Assembly: GCF_021347895.1 (NCBI RefSeq)
Contig: NC_067113.1
Location: 43,501,474-43,565,473 of the forward strand
Direction: 5' to 3'
Origin: Acanthochromis polyacanthus
Taxonomy: Eukaryota > Chordata > Actinopteri > Pomacentridae
Length of the DNA stretch: 64,000 nt
Translations under genes and position numbers: made by a program
Shown: piece by piece, positions 47,401 to 62,618 of the stretch
Layout: the number at the start of each line of letters is the position of its first letter
Position numbering within the stretch: position 1 is the first letter of the stretch
Notes under the pieces: model-generated
Told to the model about the DNA's origin: nothing
The model's input: only the letters and a program-made list of their open reading frames with translations
Databases searched by the model: none

Positions 47401-50327
47401 CGGTGCACTTCCATGTAGGTGGCGCCGGCCAGCTGCAAACAGAGAATACATTTTGTCAGGAGTGTCGCTGCAAGCGGCGCCCAGATAGCCCAACTGGTCA
47501 AGTCTCGTTTTGTCATTTTCTATCTAGTTTTTGTTGATTTGTGTACCGGTTTTGTTGCTTCATGTCTCGTTTTTATCATTTTGTCTCAGTTTTGTCATTT
47601 TCTGTCTTGTTTTTGTCATTTTCTGTCTTGTTTTTGTCGTTTTGTGTCTTGGTTTTTCTCGTTTTGTGTCTTGCTTTTGTCATTTTGTGTATCAGTTTTG
47701 CTGTTTTCCGTCCCATTTTTGTCGTTTTGTCTCTCATTTTGTCGTTTTCTGTCTCAGTTTTGTCGTCTTCCGTTTCGTTTTTGTTATTTTCTGTCGTATT
47801 TTTGTTGTTTTCTGTCTCCTTGTTGTCGTTTTCAGTCTTGTTTTTGTCATTTTGTGTCACAGTGTGTCATTTTTTTGTCTCGGTTTTGCTGTTTTCTGTC
47901 TCAGTTTTGTCATTTTGTCTCAGTTTTGTCATTTTCCGTCTCCTTTTTGTCATTTTCTGTCGTACTTTTCTTGTTTTCTGTCTCCTTGTTGTCATTTTTT
48001 GTCTCGTTTTGTCACTTTGTGTCTTGGTTTTTGTCATTTTGTGCTCCGGTTTTTAATAAAAAATGACTGGATATCACTAAAATATCAACTAAATAACCAT
48101 CCGAATTTAATAACAACCACCTTCTCATTAGCTAAACGATAATAAAATGAGCTTATTCCCACGATTATACATTGACCCAGATGCAGCTCAGTCCTGGAAG
48201 TCAGATTAAAATATACTGTGTCATAATTTACCTTCATAGCAAATTCATGCACCCTGTCTCCAGCCCAGACTGGGTGGGTGTGAGCATCAACCAATCCTGG
48301 AACAAGAAGATTTTTAAATGTTATTCATGGATTTGTAGATCAAATCAGCAGCAGTTTATTTTCACATCGAGTCACGCTAACGTCAACCGTCAGGCCGTTC
48401 TGACCGCTGTTTCCCAACCTTTGGTGCAGGTCCCTTCAAAGAGTCACAAGTGAAATCTAAGGGGTCCTACAATGATTAATGTGAGATAAAGGCATCGAAA
48501 AATCTACAAATATGTAGTAATCATGGCTATAAACAACATTTTAGTGGTCCAAAAATGTGTGAATTGGACAATAGATACATAAATATAGCAGAAAGTTGTG
48601 TTCTAAAATAACTTATTAGTGCAGATGTAGTCCAAGGAGGCAAATTATTAACAACTTAAACTAAAACATGAACTACACTGTGGCAAGAGAACAAGCCAGA
48701 AAGGTTGGATTAATTTAGTTTAATAGAAACGTGTCCGAAATCTAATAAGTACATATAACTGTCAGATCCACGTAACATAGGTAAAAACAGATTATTTCAT
48801 GTTTTTTCTGTGACACTAATGGAAACCAGAGGGGCTTTTAAATTCTACTTGAGTACTTTTCACCACCAGTCCAAAATTGCTGCTTGCATGTTGATACAGA
48901 ACGTTATTTTTGGCTGCTGAACACACACAAACATGAGCTGATACTCACCAGGCAGGACGCACATTCCTGTAGCATCAATCACTTTATCAAACGAAGCCTC
49001 TGAATACTGAGCTCTGATGGTTTGTGCAGGCCCCACGGCTTTAATCAGCCCATCGCTGGGAGCAGAAAACACATTCATTAACGTCAGCCGTCACTTTAAA
49101 AAGCACAACTTGGAGCTGAACCAACAGCTTGGATTAATAACAGCAGAGGCGCACATGTTCTAAATAAAGGCACCAGATGATAAGCAAGGCATTTCCTCTT
49201 CCATTTCCTCACAAATGATAAGAAAACAGAAGGAATTAAAGCTGCAAGCAGTGTTGATCGGGTCCTCGCATCCTTGATGGTGGACATATCAAGTATGTCC
49301 AGCAGGTGGCGTTGCAACTGAGAGTGTATATTGGCCTATGGATGTGATGAGGGCCGGACTCTGACCACACATGTAAAGTTTGAGGCAGATTGAAGCATGT
49401 AGAGGCTAGTTGGACAGCACTTCCTGTTTCATGGCAAAACACCAAAAATGGCCGTATTCCACTGGTCACCGTTTCCACACCTCTGCATTTCGCGGAGCAT
49501 TTTGATAACTTTTGATCACCCATGCCTGGTGTACATCCTTGGCAAATTTCAGCTCTGTTGAAGTTACCCTGTTTGAGTTTATAACTTTTGAAAATGTTGA
49601 AAAATGACACAAAACCGTCCAAAATATGAATCATTATTCAAAATGGCCACTTTCCGCTGGTCACCATTTGGCCATTTCCACGCTCTCAGACTTTTGCAGA
49701 GCATTTTGATCACCCATGCCTGCTGTACATCCTGGCCAAATTTGAACTCTGTCAGGGTTACCTTGTTTGAGTTCATAGCTTTAGAAAATGTGCAAAACTT
49801 GGTCCAAAATCGTCAAAGTATGACACAATTCTTTTTTTTCCACACAATTCAAAATGGCTGACTTCTTGTTAGGTTTTGGTTATGGTTGTTAATAACATTT
49901 TTGTGCATCTTGGTGAGCTACATATGCCTACCAAATTTCTTAAACATTCGGTGCTTGGACGCTAATAATCAGCAGTTTCCAATTTGTCCAGGAACTGATG
50001 TGTAATGAGCCACTGCCGCCTCTAGTGGGCACCAGTGTGCATCAGTTTACTTGATTCTTCCTGCTGCTGTGCATTAATACTTTCCAAAACTGCATTTCAA
50101 CTGGAGCCGTTTGCAAATCTGAGACCTAAAGCCATCAGACAGTCAGAAGCTTGGATGTAAATATTGAAATCACGTCTTTGGAAAACTTACTTCCCGATCA
50201 CGACGCTGCCATTTTCAATCACACAAAGATTCTGCATCCCATGTTTGGTCAGGAACTTCTCTCCGTTGCTGCAGATCAAAACCACCTGTTTGGCATTTTT
50301 CACCAGTAGCCTGTTATTTCTGGACAT
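41490..50327 (-). CDS. amdhd1: Imidazolonepropionase (amidohydrolase domain-containing 1)
   Basis: Nine coding exons in transcript order: 50327-50191, 49055-48949, 48296-48232, 47432-47155, 46078-45853, 45298-45174, 43531-43438, 43359-43199, 41595-41490 (TAA). They total 1299 bases, 432 residues, close to the human protein. The enzyme hydrolyses 4-imidazolone-5-propanoate to N-formimino-L-glutamate in histidine catabolism (HutI family). Seen: metal-site HTH in VDAHTHPVW, the substrate-loop segment RAGGGIHFTV, TLVECKSGYG, STYCGAHAVPKG, the NFHGDELHP His/Glu, ISHLEE, LLPTTAYILR, and the catalytic/metal Asp in ALGSDFNPN. All exon phases agree and no frameshift is seen. The start chosen is MSRNNRLLV; an in-frame ATG 20 codons upstream (50387) exists but does not align with the family N-terminus. 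Confidence 0.97.
42050..42865 (-). repeat. ACAAAA-rich minisatellite in last amdhd1 intron
   Basis: Degenerate AGACAAAAACACAAGCGAGAC and AACGACAAAAACATGAGACA units, an expanded interior of the hAT-like family. It directly abuts the 21-bp array at 42870. Confidence 0.85.
42870..43198. repeat. 21-bp minisatellite starting at an amdhd1 splice donor
   Basis: About 16 units of TTTGTGTGTTGATTTACCGTC (plus strand). On the amdhd1 strand each unit carries CGGTAAATC, the same sequence as the real donor CG|gtaaatc of the exon 43359-43199. The array begins at that exon/intron border. Confidence 0.93.
43600..45170. other. amdhd1 intron without recognised features
   Basis: About 1.6 kb between the exons 45298-45174 and 43531-43438. 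Apart from GT-rich text near 43570 I see no gene or recognisable element. Confidence 0.5.
45345..45841 (-). mobile_element. hAT-like non-autonomous element, copy 4 (inverted)
   Basis: Starts with the inverted tail (GAGGCCCACGGGCCAAAACC, AGACATTAACTGCAGATTGT) and runs into a TTTTGTC minisatellite ending only about 10 bp from the donor of the amdhd1 exon 46078-45853. Confidence 0.75.
46125..46185. repeat. (AATAG)n pentanucleotide microsatellite
   Basis: About eleven AATAG units just upstream (transcript sense) of the amdhd1 exon 46078-45853. Confidence 0.9.
46215..47035. repeat. 21-bp minisatellite ATTTTATGTCATTAGTGGATG
   Basis: About 39 units with recurring variant order (GTCTTTAGTGGAAG, GTCGTTACTGGACA, GTCATTAGTGGAAG blocks repeat every ~150-330 bp), i.e. 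higher-order structure. Lies in the amdhd1 intron between exons 47432-47155 and 46078-45853. Confidence 0.92.
47500..48060 (+). repeat. TTTTGTC minisatellite in amdhd1 intron
   Basis: Same unit family as 15254-16170 (GTTTTTGTCATTTTCTGTCT), ending near ATGACTGGATATCACTAAAA. That sequence also occurs beside the array at 520-545, so the two arrays share a flank. Confidence 0.88.
49240..49990 (-). repeat. Interspersed repeat, inverted relative to the copy at 5014-7640
   Basis: Contains CCTATGGATGTGATGAGGGC, CAGCACTTCCTGTTTCATGG, GATCACCCATGCCTGGTGTA and CGGTGCTTGGAC, all complements of the copy that hosts the L1. The segment with CATGCCTG-TGTACATCC appears twice internally (about 49525 and 49712). 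Class unknown. Confidence 0.75.
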
Positions 50328-50495
50328 TCTGACTGAAAGAAGAGGCTTCACAAGTGACTGGACTTCAACTGGTTTGGGAGCAAGCAAATATTTGTCCAGG
50401 AGAGTTTAAAGTTCACAGAGAGGGGCGGACCTTCTACACGATGTGGAAAAACCACAAAAGACGAAAGTACTTTTTAAGAAAGGGCACAATGATCT

Positions 50496-50501
50496 TTTAT
50501 T
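50496..50501 (-). terminator. snrpf: snrpf poly(A) signal
   Basis: AATAAA on the minus strand, about 160 bp beyond the snrpf stop and about 170 bp upstream of the amdhd1 ATG. Confidence 0.7.
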
Positions 50502-50659
50502 GTGTTTACATCACAACACAAAATTGGTCTCACATACAGTAAAAAAGAAAAAGAAGAATCATTTCAAAGCTTCTTGAAAACCAACCCAAACGTTCATCTG
50601 TTTCACATGGTGAAAACACAAACACACATTAACTCAACTACGAGGTACAGTCGCCGACA

Positions 50660-54669
<4,010 letters not shown>

Positions 54670-55223
54670 GATTTGCCCAAATTAAATAATAACGTTCCGT
54701 TAGAGATTAGATATTGTTATCTTTTCGTCACAACAACGTTCTCAAAGCGAGTTACACGCGCCTTCGTGCGACACTGGAAGTAGAACACGTAGACCTCTGA
54801 CGAGTTTCCGTGTTTTCATTAGCTGCCGCCCAGCGGCTGGAGGGCCGCACTGCAGGTATGCTCATTTACAGGTTGCATGCGGTTAAAACGCGTTTTATTT
54901 TAAGATCGGCCACTTGATTTCTCATTTTGACCATGAAAACTAACGAAAAAATATATATACAGTCTATGCACCATACTCTGTTTGGCTCCACACTTGCTGA
55001 TGACCACTTCAGGTCTCAGAAAATGAAAAAAACTGACCTTTTTTCGTTTCTGTCTCTTACTGATTTTCTGAAATATAACTCCGGCTTCTGTTTCTTCGTT
55101 TGCATAGAGGTTGGTAAGTAATGACATAGCAAAGACCTAAAAACTAACCATTTGGGGGGTGCGGGCATCGATCCCACTACGCTGCTGTTAGAGAAAAATA
55201 AGACCTAAGTAAGCCCAAGCCAG

Positions 55224-55390
55224 CCAATCAGCGCATGACCTCATGTTCCGTTGGGCCAATCACGTCCCGAGCCTGTGGGCTTACTTTTGACCAATCACGT
55301 TCCATCTCCCGGATCCTTTTTAAACTCTTGGAGGAAAATGATAAACAGTCATCCACAGCTGTCAGGACTATCTTTTAGCAAGCGGTAAGT
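55224..55390 (+). promoter_or_regulatory. Promoter-like block with three CCAAT boxes and a possible first exon
   Basis: CCAATCA at 55224, 55256 and 55291 (spacings 32 and 35), a TATA-like TTTTTAAAC at about 55316-55324, then a short segment with ATG at 55338 (MINSHPQLSGLSFSK) ending in a strong donor GCG|gtaagt near 55387. It lies 0.6 kb upstream of snrpf in divergent orientation. No matching downstream coding exon was recognised on the plus strand. A 35-base segment at about 55590-55624 with acceptor TTCACTAG and donor gtaagt could be a second exon. Function unknown. Confidence 0.45.
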
Positions 55391-55399
55391 TTAAACATA

Positions 55400-56240
55400 T
55401 TCTCTTTTTCAACAGCTAAATGTGTCTTAGACATTAACTGTATCCTGTTGTTGTTAGCGTGACATGTTTATTGCAAAACACAGCACTATGGTAATGCGTA
55501 GGGAACTTGTTTATTAGAAATATTGGGTACACAACAAAGACAGCACATAATACCGACTTTTCTGTGATGTACATCTCCCTTTCACTAGTTGGTTCAGAGT
55601 ATAGCGCTCGGGGAGTAGCTAACGTAAGTTTATAGTGATCTCGTCATAATAATGCTTGTTATCGTAATCTGGCGACTCTTGCCATCATAATCACGCAATA
55701 ATACTTCTACAAAAATGTGTGCTCTGTGGAGGTTCTGGCCAGCTGAATATATTATGTTTTAGAGCCGTTTTATGATCGTAATTTTATGAAATATCATAAA
55801 TGCCCGCCTAATTATAATACTGTATAATTAATACTGGGGTGCACACAATGAATAAGAGGTTTTAGTTCATTATGGACTAAAAAACAAGCTAATTGACAAG
55901 TCTGCTCGGATCTGGATCGTTATTCATGTATTCCTTGCATTCTATGTGAAAAATGATTTAGAATAATAAATTTAGTAGATAAAATATTATGATAAAATAG
56001 TTGTAAGCTAGACCTGATCTCCTGACCCTATTAATTAGAAGCATATAAACCTAGTTAGGGTTAATGCTCAAAACATAGAAAATAAATTATTTCGCTAGAT
56101 TTAGCTTTCCTCATTTTTTAATGGGTGAATATTTTTGTTTGCTGAATTGAGCTAAATAATGAATACAACTGGCTTTATAACACCATGTAAAAAGAAAAAA
56201 AAAGAACAAGCAAGACACTGGCATCTTTTGTAGAAAAATG
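55400..56240. other. Intergenic sequence between snrpf and usp44
   Basis: AT-rich, no coding exon, RNA gene or clear repeat recognised apart from the possible small exon at 55590-55624. Confidence 0.5.
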
Positions 56241-56254
56241 AAAAAATATTCTCA

Positions 56255-56260
56255 TTTATT
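56255..56260 (-). terminator. usp44: Candidate usp44 poly(A) signal
   Basis: AATAAA on the minus strand about 1.2 kb past the stop codon. 56261-57493 would then be 3' UTR; nothing else is seen in it. Confidence 0.5.
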
Positions 56261-57493
56261 GAGGTAATTTTTTCTAGAAAAAAGTTGAGGTAACAATTTG
56301 CATAGTATAACTTCCATAAATTTACACACACATGTAGTAACCCAAATGCCAACAAATAACACCTCTGATGACGAACAAAAGCCAAGATGAAGTGTGCTTC
56401 GATTCCCCCCTCTGACAAATCAGAGGGACATAATTGAACATCTGTCGTGACCGCTGGTGGTGTTGAACAATCAGAACAAGTGGTTGAATAGAACTTCTGA
56501 AACAGTCAATGGCCTTGTTTTGTAAAACCTCTGAGAAGGATTGTATAGAAATACATTCATTATCTAAATGCTGGTCTGCGTGGGACTGCAGCTGAATTGA
56601 TATGAACTATAAAAATAGATCTGCTTTGTCAATAAAAGGGCACTTTTCTAGTACAGTAGTATCCGTCTGGTTGGGGATGGTTACATTCTAGAGCAGAAAG
56701 ATGGCAGCATTGAGCCAAAAATGATCCCTTTGGAAACTTCTTTTTTTTTTTATCCCCTTGGTAAAAGGAAGGAAGAAAAAATAAAAAAACAACCCAGCAA
56801 ATGTTGAACCGTTTTGGAAATGCTGAGAGGTTTTTCCAAACACTTCCCCCGAGGCTTTGGCTTGCTTCAGACCCAGGAGGAATCAGAGTGAAAAGCAAAA
56901 CGGCCTGCATTTCATGCGTGCAGATTTTGAACAACACTAAGTGAATAAAAACCATTTTATGTATAAAAAATTAGTGCATTTCTGGGAGGAAAAAGGGCCA
57001 AAGTGTAGCCAGCTGTTAAAAATCTTACCTGTCTAGAACACAGGGAGGCCATTTCTGAGTGAACGACGTTTTTACAACCCGACATCCAGTTCTGTGTCGA
57101 CTATCTAAAGTGACTGAGAAACAATTTCATCTGATTTCAAACGAACAAACAGCATTTACAATCAACGAGCCACCGAAGAGAGGACACTTGTGTAGTCACG
57201 CCTGGCTGCTACTGGCTGATACTCAGTTTTGTTTTGTTTTTTATAAAATACAGCTGTACATAAATCACAAAAATCACCATTTCTTAAAAAAAATACCTAC
57301 ATATAAACACCATGTACAAGAAGTTCACAAAGCAGAACCGGATTTTAAAAAGTCCTCTTTCATTATTTAGAAAAATAGACTAAAAACAGCCATCCTTCCG
57401 TGGTAGAAAATGCCCAAAGAAAGAGAGGGAAGGGAGAAAGAGCGATAAGTGGGGCTGTGCTGAGTGGAGGATGAGGAGGAAGAGGAGGTGGTC

Positions 57494-60400
57494 CTATAGC
57501 GGCCGGTCTTTGTCCTGAGTTACTCGCTGTGTGTAGAAGAGGATGTAGGCCTGAGCTCGGCACACCTCCTCCACCGAACACACATTCAGCTTAGAGTCAT
57601 TACAGTGAACCCAGAAGCCTGCAGGAGACGAGGAGGAGAAACGAGTGGAATATTAGCTAATTATGCAAGCAACTGTGGGGGAAAATTTCAAAAGTAAATA
57701 TAAATACTGATGAGATGACCCCAATCCACAGTGAAGCCTCAGAACTGTCAAGGTTTATGGGGTTATTGCATAATGAAGTCAGTATTATACATCAGATGTC
57801 TTTGATTTTGAAAGTGGTTTTCTTTATTTATGTTTTTTGTCAGTTGTTTATGACAGGGGTGTCAAACATGCGGCCCATGGGCCAAAAGCGGCCCTCCAGA
57901 GGGTCCAATCCGGACCTCACAGTCTAAAAATTACAGAAGACATTAACCCTCGTGTCGTCCTGCGGGTCAAATTGATCCGTTTTAAAGTTTGAAAATGCGG
58001 AAATAAAAAAATCATTTTCACAGTGAAACTTCTCGTGTCCACATTTTCAACATTTTTGGAAAATCTTTGAACATTTTTTGGTGGAAAAATAAAGAAATGT
58101 TAAAAATGTTTCTTAAGAATATTCACAAAAAATCAACCAAAATCCAGCAAATTTTGCTGGATTTTGGCTGATTTTTTTGTGAATGTTCTTAATGTTCTTC
58201 TGTGGCCATTTTGTGCCCCTTTGTGGCTGTTTTCAGTCCTTTTGTGGTAATTTTAGGTGTTTTGCTGTCATTTTGCAACTTTTTGTAATTATTTTGTGTG
58301 TCTCTCATCCTTTTGTGTCCTTTCTACCCGTCTGTACCAGAAGTACAGATCAGTGGTGACCAAACTGAGACGGCTCTGATGCTACACTGGTTATTTTCTC
58401 AGCCTACTGAGTCCCAGAAGACGTCAGTGCAGCTGTAGTTCTGTCTTCTTGACAGTAAATAAACCCACACGGGACACACTTAGAGGTTAAATCCTGCAGC
58501 GTCTCACTCACCTCCTTCTGTGTTGTAGCAGTAGGCAGTGTAGTGGCCTGAGCCGAAGCCTTTCCCATGATGCATCACCACGGCGGAGAGTTCGTAGAGG
58601 AAGTGCTTTGGGCGTGGTGAGCCTGGAGAGCTGGGGCTGCTGGGACTGGGGCAGGGTAAGCCTTTGGGCGACGACTCCCGGCAGCAGTAGGACTCCATGT
58701 TGAGGAGCTGGTCGAAGCTGACGTGGACGCCGATCTTCTCCCGGTGGTTCCGCCCAGACCACCTGAGGACCAATCAGAGAGAGGAGAGTCAGCCAATGAG
58801 CTGTCAGTCTACAGCAGAGTACGAGTCACCACAGCTGAGCAGAACATCACTGCTAGGAAAGAAAACTATTCAGTCATATTAAAATATGCAGAAACACTTG
58901 CTGTGTTTGATCACAGAGTAAATACTGCCTGCTTGAACCAAATGTTTTGGACTGTTTTGTTAGTTTAACCTGATCTCAGCTTAAAGAGGAATTCATTAAG
59001 CTAGAGTTTATCGAATACTCTTCCTGGTTCTCACTGTTCCTGACAAATGGTGGGAGGGAGGAGCTTTACGGACTGATACGTCTCTAATAAAACAAATTAA
59101 GCATCAATCGCATCATTTTTAAATTCCTTGTACAAGGTTTCTGCAGAAAGCAGCCAAAGTTAATGCTTTTTAATGCCATTTTAATGCTATACTGTAAAAT
59201 TTTAATGCCGTGACTATGAAATCAACAGCTTACATGGGTTTGTTTTTTGTAAAAGATGATTTTTATATGAAAACTGTCCCTTCATTTCACTATTTCTGAA
59301 TCCGAAAACCACCCACGGGCTGCAGTCATTCTCTGAATTCCACGTTTTCTCCTTTAATTTTTGCTGGAATTTGCATTTCCCGATTTCCCAGCTCTCCTCC
59401 ACTTTCCAAACATGCAGTTTCTGACAATTGTACCCAACCAGCCGGAACAATTGTCGCAATGCTTCGGCATGTTTATGCAGATGCACACATCTGACAAATC
59501 GCTGTCTGTAAATATATATTATTGTAATTGTGACGGCCACAGGACTTGGAGTCAGTATGTTTGTTTTCCTGTGTCCTGTCTTTGCTTTTCATTTTAGATC
59601 CTGGCCTGCCTGCCCCTCCCTCCTCTCACCTCTGCTGTTCAGCAGAGCAGCAGATCTTTCTGCCTGCCCCTCCCTTTCATTATTCAAGATTGGCTTCACC
59701 TGCTGGGGGCTTTTAAAAGCAGGTTGAATCCAAGATGGTTTTTTTTCCTCCCGTCCCGGATGGCAGGTGCCTGCCAGGCACTCTTCTTGATTTTGGTTTG
59801 GATTTGATTATGTTGGGTTTAGCTTGGGTTATTTCTTGGTTGAGTTCTTTAATAAATTAATTTTATTGTTTAAAAGTTGTCACTGTGTCGACCTCCTTTT
59901 TTGTTATGCTCTACAACGAGCTGGGCATAACATAATCGAATATTTCTCTTGAAAATTGCAGAAAGAATTTTTAATGCCACTGACAATCAAATTTAATGAT
60001 TTTTAATGCCATCAGTTTCATGACTATTAATGCTTTTAAATGCTCTGCAGAAACCCTGTTGTAAAAGCAGCCTCCATTACTAGAGCTTTTTCTTGGTCTG
60101 GTGCTGATGAGCACCGTTCCGTTAAATCAGGAGGATTCTAATCAAATGAGCTGTGAGTGACTCAGGTGTAACATGGTCTTACCTGAAGCGTTTGAGGTGA
60201 AGTCGGAGGACCTGAGGCAGTTTGTGGACCATCAGCTGTTTCTGTGCTTCGGTCAGGATGACTGGTTTGGAGGAGGTCCGTCGTCTGGCAGCTGCAAACA
60301 CGAGGAGTAAGTTAACACACCGTACAAACATTACTCCACTGAGCGTGAAAGCTCTACTCTGCACGGTGACATTACAGCGAGGGTGCTGCAGCAGATCACA

Positions 60401-61984
60401 GAAGCTGTAATCACAGCTTTAATTAATCTTGGTGAAATGTAATCATCACATTTCTTAGCGGGAGCAGTTCATTTTTTGGATCAGAATTTAAACTGTGACC
60501 CAAAACCCACCTGAGGTTGTTGAAGGTGGGTTCAGGTGCAGAAAATCTACAAAATATCAACAAAAATTCAAGGACTAAGCACCTAAATCAGGCTGAAGTG
60601 AAGGCTGTGTTTACATAGAGCAGAGAGAAGACAAATGTGCACGTCAGGTCAAGATGTATCCAATTCATTCTACTTTTGTTTTGATCATATAATGTACTAT
60701 AACTGTGTAGTGCATGAAATAGATTCTTCAGTTCTCTTTTCTTCTAGCCACGGTTGCATTTTCGCCATAGATGCAGTGGACATACATGGCTTTGTTTTGT
60801 TTCTTTCATTCTATTTTTTGTAAACGATTCGCTCTTTTTTTTTTCTATATTTGATCTTACAAGGTTAAAGGTAATAGTCACTTCTTGATGCTAGCTCCTC
60901 ATCTATTTGTGACCAAAATAGACTTCCTGTGATAAAATTAGATTAAACCCTTATAATTTCACTTTAATCGTTTGGATTTTGTCCAAAGCGACATGCAAAG
61001 TCTTAGAAAAAGTGCACCAGAACCAAAAGCCTCAAGGCTGCAGGCACACGGAAAGCAAACAACCTACCATATTTTCCGCACCATGAGGCGCATCGGATTG
61101 AAAGGCGCAGACTCAATTACGGGGTTTATTTCTGTACTTAAGCCATATATAAGGCGTACCGTATTATTGGGCGCATGCTAAAACAAGGAAACGGAAGCAA
61201 AACAGTGAGTTTGGTTGAACTTTATTCTACTACGTATTTAAAAATACACTCACATTATTTTTTGATCAATCTTTTGTTACAAATCCATCAAAGTCCACAT
61301 CTTCTGTATCTGAATTGAACAGCTGGGCAATTTCGACGTCAAACATGCCGGGTTCACTCTCGTCATTGTCGGAGTCAGTCTCGTTGCCGGGTGGCTGTTC
61401 AGCAATGATGCCGGCTTTCGCGAAAGCTCGGACAATAATCAGTACTGTACGTAACTTTATGTAATGATCTCTAATAGGTTTATCACTGCCAGCATGTGTA
61501 GTGTGCATTACGTCCCTATGTCGGGAGGAAATGGACCGACAGTCAGATTTTGGAACTCAGTGCACACATAAGCCGCACCGGGTTAAAAGGCGCACTGTCG
61601 ATTTTTGAGAAAATTAAAGGCTTTTAAGTGCGCCTTATAGTGCAGAAAATACAGTATTCTAAAAAGGAGAAATAAATCGACAGCTTTTCATTCCACTCAA
61701 TAGTTATGACGATCACGTTCCATTATTTTTTATGTCTCTGAGGTGAATGTTAGTTCAATAAAAGCGTGCAGCTCATTGAACTCACAGTTACACTGATCGC
61801 AGGCGTAGATGTTTCCCTCCAGCGCTTCGGTCTCGGTGAACTTGGCCAACATTTCCGTCAGATGGCAAGAAGCCTGAGAGGCCGACTCCCTGCTATTACT
61901 GTGGTAGCGCTCAGGAAACTCCAGAGACAGATCCCAGAATGGCTCCACGGTGTTGGAGCGATGGTCACAAGCCAGACACGTTAC
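57494..61984 (-). CDS. usp44: USP44/USP49-type ubiquitin carboxyl-terminal hydrolase, C-terminal part
   Basis: Four exons in transcript order: 61984-61786, 60291-60183, 58762-58512, 57618-57494 (TAG), 227 residues. The catalytic Cys box and zf-UBP domain lie beyond the right edge. Seen: [30 protein letters not shown], zinc-binding [34 protein letters not shown], the catalytic His box [15 protein letters not shown], and FWVHCNDSK with the third catalytic residue. The family removes ubiquitin from histone H2B and other nuclear targets. USP44 is favoured by ASQx[12 protein letters not shown], the RVT tail and the snrpf/amdhd1 neighbourhood. Against that, [10 protein letters not shown] and [24 protein letters not shown] look like USP49, so the paralogue is not certain. 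A Pro/Ser-rich insert ([16 protein letters not shown]) sits between the YCCRES segment and the His box. Confidence 0.85.
57854..57946 (-). mobile_element. hAT-like element fragment, copy 5
   Basis: CAGGGGTGTCAAACATGCGG and the inverted tail CATGGGCCAAAAGCGGCCCT. It is cut at TTAA (57943-57946), where a TTAA element begins. Confidence 0.8.
57943..58200. mobile_element. TTAA-flanked element, copy 3 (partial)
   Basis: TTAACCCTCGTGTCGTCCTG end and the shared body (GGTCAAATTGATCCGTTTTA, AAATGTTTCTTAAGAATATT). The right terminus is missing or rearranged. It appears to have inserted into the hAT-like copy at 57854. Confidence 0.75.
59133..60058. mobile_element. hAT-like element with TTTAATGCC motifs, hosting a solo LTR
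   Basis: Termini CAAGGTTTCTGCAGAAAGC and GCTCTGCAGAAACCCTG are inverted repeats. Subterminal TTTTTAATGCCATTTTAATG motifs occur on both sides. Flanks CCTTGTA/GTTGTA suggest a degraded target duplication. Interrupted by the LTR at 59529-59932. Confidence 0.75.
59529..59932 (+). mobile_element. Solo LTR of a retrotransposon
   Basis: 404 bp beginning TGTGACGG and ending CATAACA (TG...CA, short inverted TGT/ACA), flanked by the 4-bp duplication TAAT (59525-59528, 59933-59936). Internal promoter-like TTTTAAAAGC (about 59710) and AATAAATTAA poly(A)-type signal (about 59853). No internal coding region remains, as expected after LTR-LTR recombination. Superfamily not determined. Confidence 0.8.
61067..61654. 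mobile_element. Tigger/pogo-like element with transposase C-terminal remnant
   Basis: Inverted ends CCATATTTTCCGCACCATGA and ATAGTGCAGAAAATACAG, flanked by TA (61065-61066, 61655-61656). GGCGCA subterminal motifs and internal GCCGCACCGGGTTAAAAGGC. On the minus strand 61266-61508 reads [19 protein letters not shown] and [20 protein letters not shown], which I recognise as the C-terminal end of a fish Tigger-like transposase. The rest is deleted. In a usp44 intron. Confidence 0.88.
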
Positions 61985-62614
61985 CTGCAGACGAAGGGGG
62001 GGAAAGATGAAGAAACAAACAGGTTATAGTGGATAGAGTAGAAGCACTGTAATCTTTCATTTCCAACTGTGACGGTGAGGAAATAAATCTTTAATGATTA
62101 TAAACTCTTTCCATCATGTGTGCTCTTCTTCTCTGTCTAAACTACGACTACAAATATGATGATTTTCATGCATTTGACTTTTTTTTCTGGTACAGTGTCG
62201 CTGCCTTTGTCAGCCGCAGGCGAAAGAAGTCTGATTCAGAGACGTGTTGAACAACCAGAGAGCCGAGACACCTCAGAACCTTCACACAGGCGTCTATTGA
62301 GGAGGAGCAGGTGTCACAGTGTGTGCTCAGACTCTGCAAGTAGACACTAATCGCTTGTCCTCCAGCTCCCTACATGCTCCTCCACTGATCGCTGGAAGTG
62401 ATAGAACCTACAGCTGTTTAGCATCGTGTCCGTACGTCCAAACGCAGTCGTCTGTGTTAGTGGCAAGTACAACAACACAAGCAGGGCTGCAACTATTTAC
62501 TGTCATGATTGCCGATTAATCATCAAATTTTCTGAAAGGTGACCAAAAAAATAGCAGTTGCAATTTCTCACAAAGTAAGGAGCCTGTTTAATCATCAACA
62601 GTCCAAGATCTTAA
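61985..62614. other. usp44 intron, no recognised feature
   Basis: No upstream usp44 exon is identifiable in this stretch. Confidence 0.45.
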
Positions 62615-62618
62615 ACTC

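Noticed and set aside
55140..55195. tRNA-like GCGGGCATCGATCCCACT motif
   Set aside because: Resembles a T-arm, but the stem is mismatched, the loop lacks TTCGA, and no acceptor, D or anticodon arms can be formed around it.
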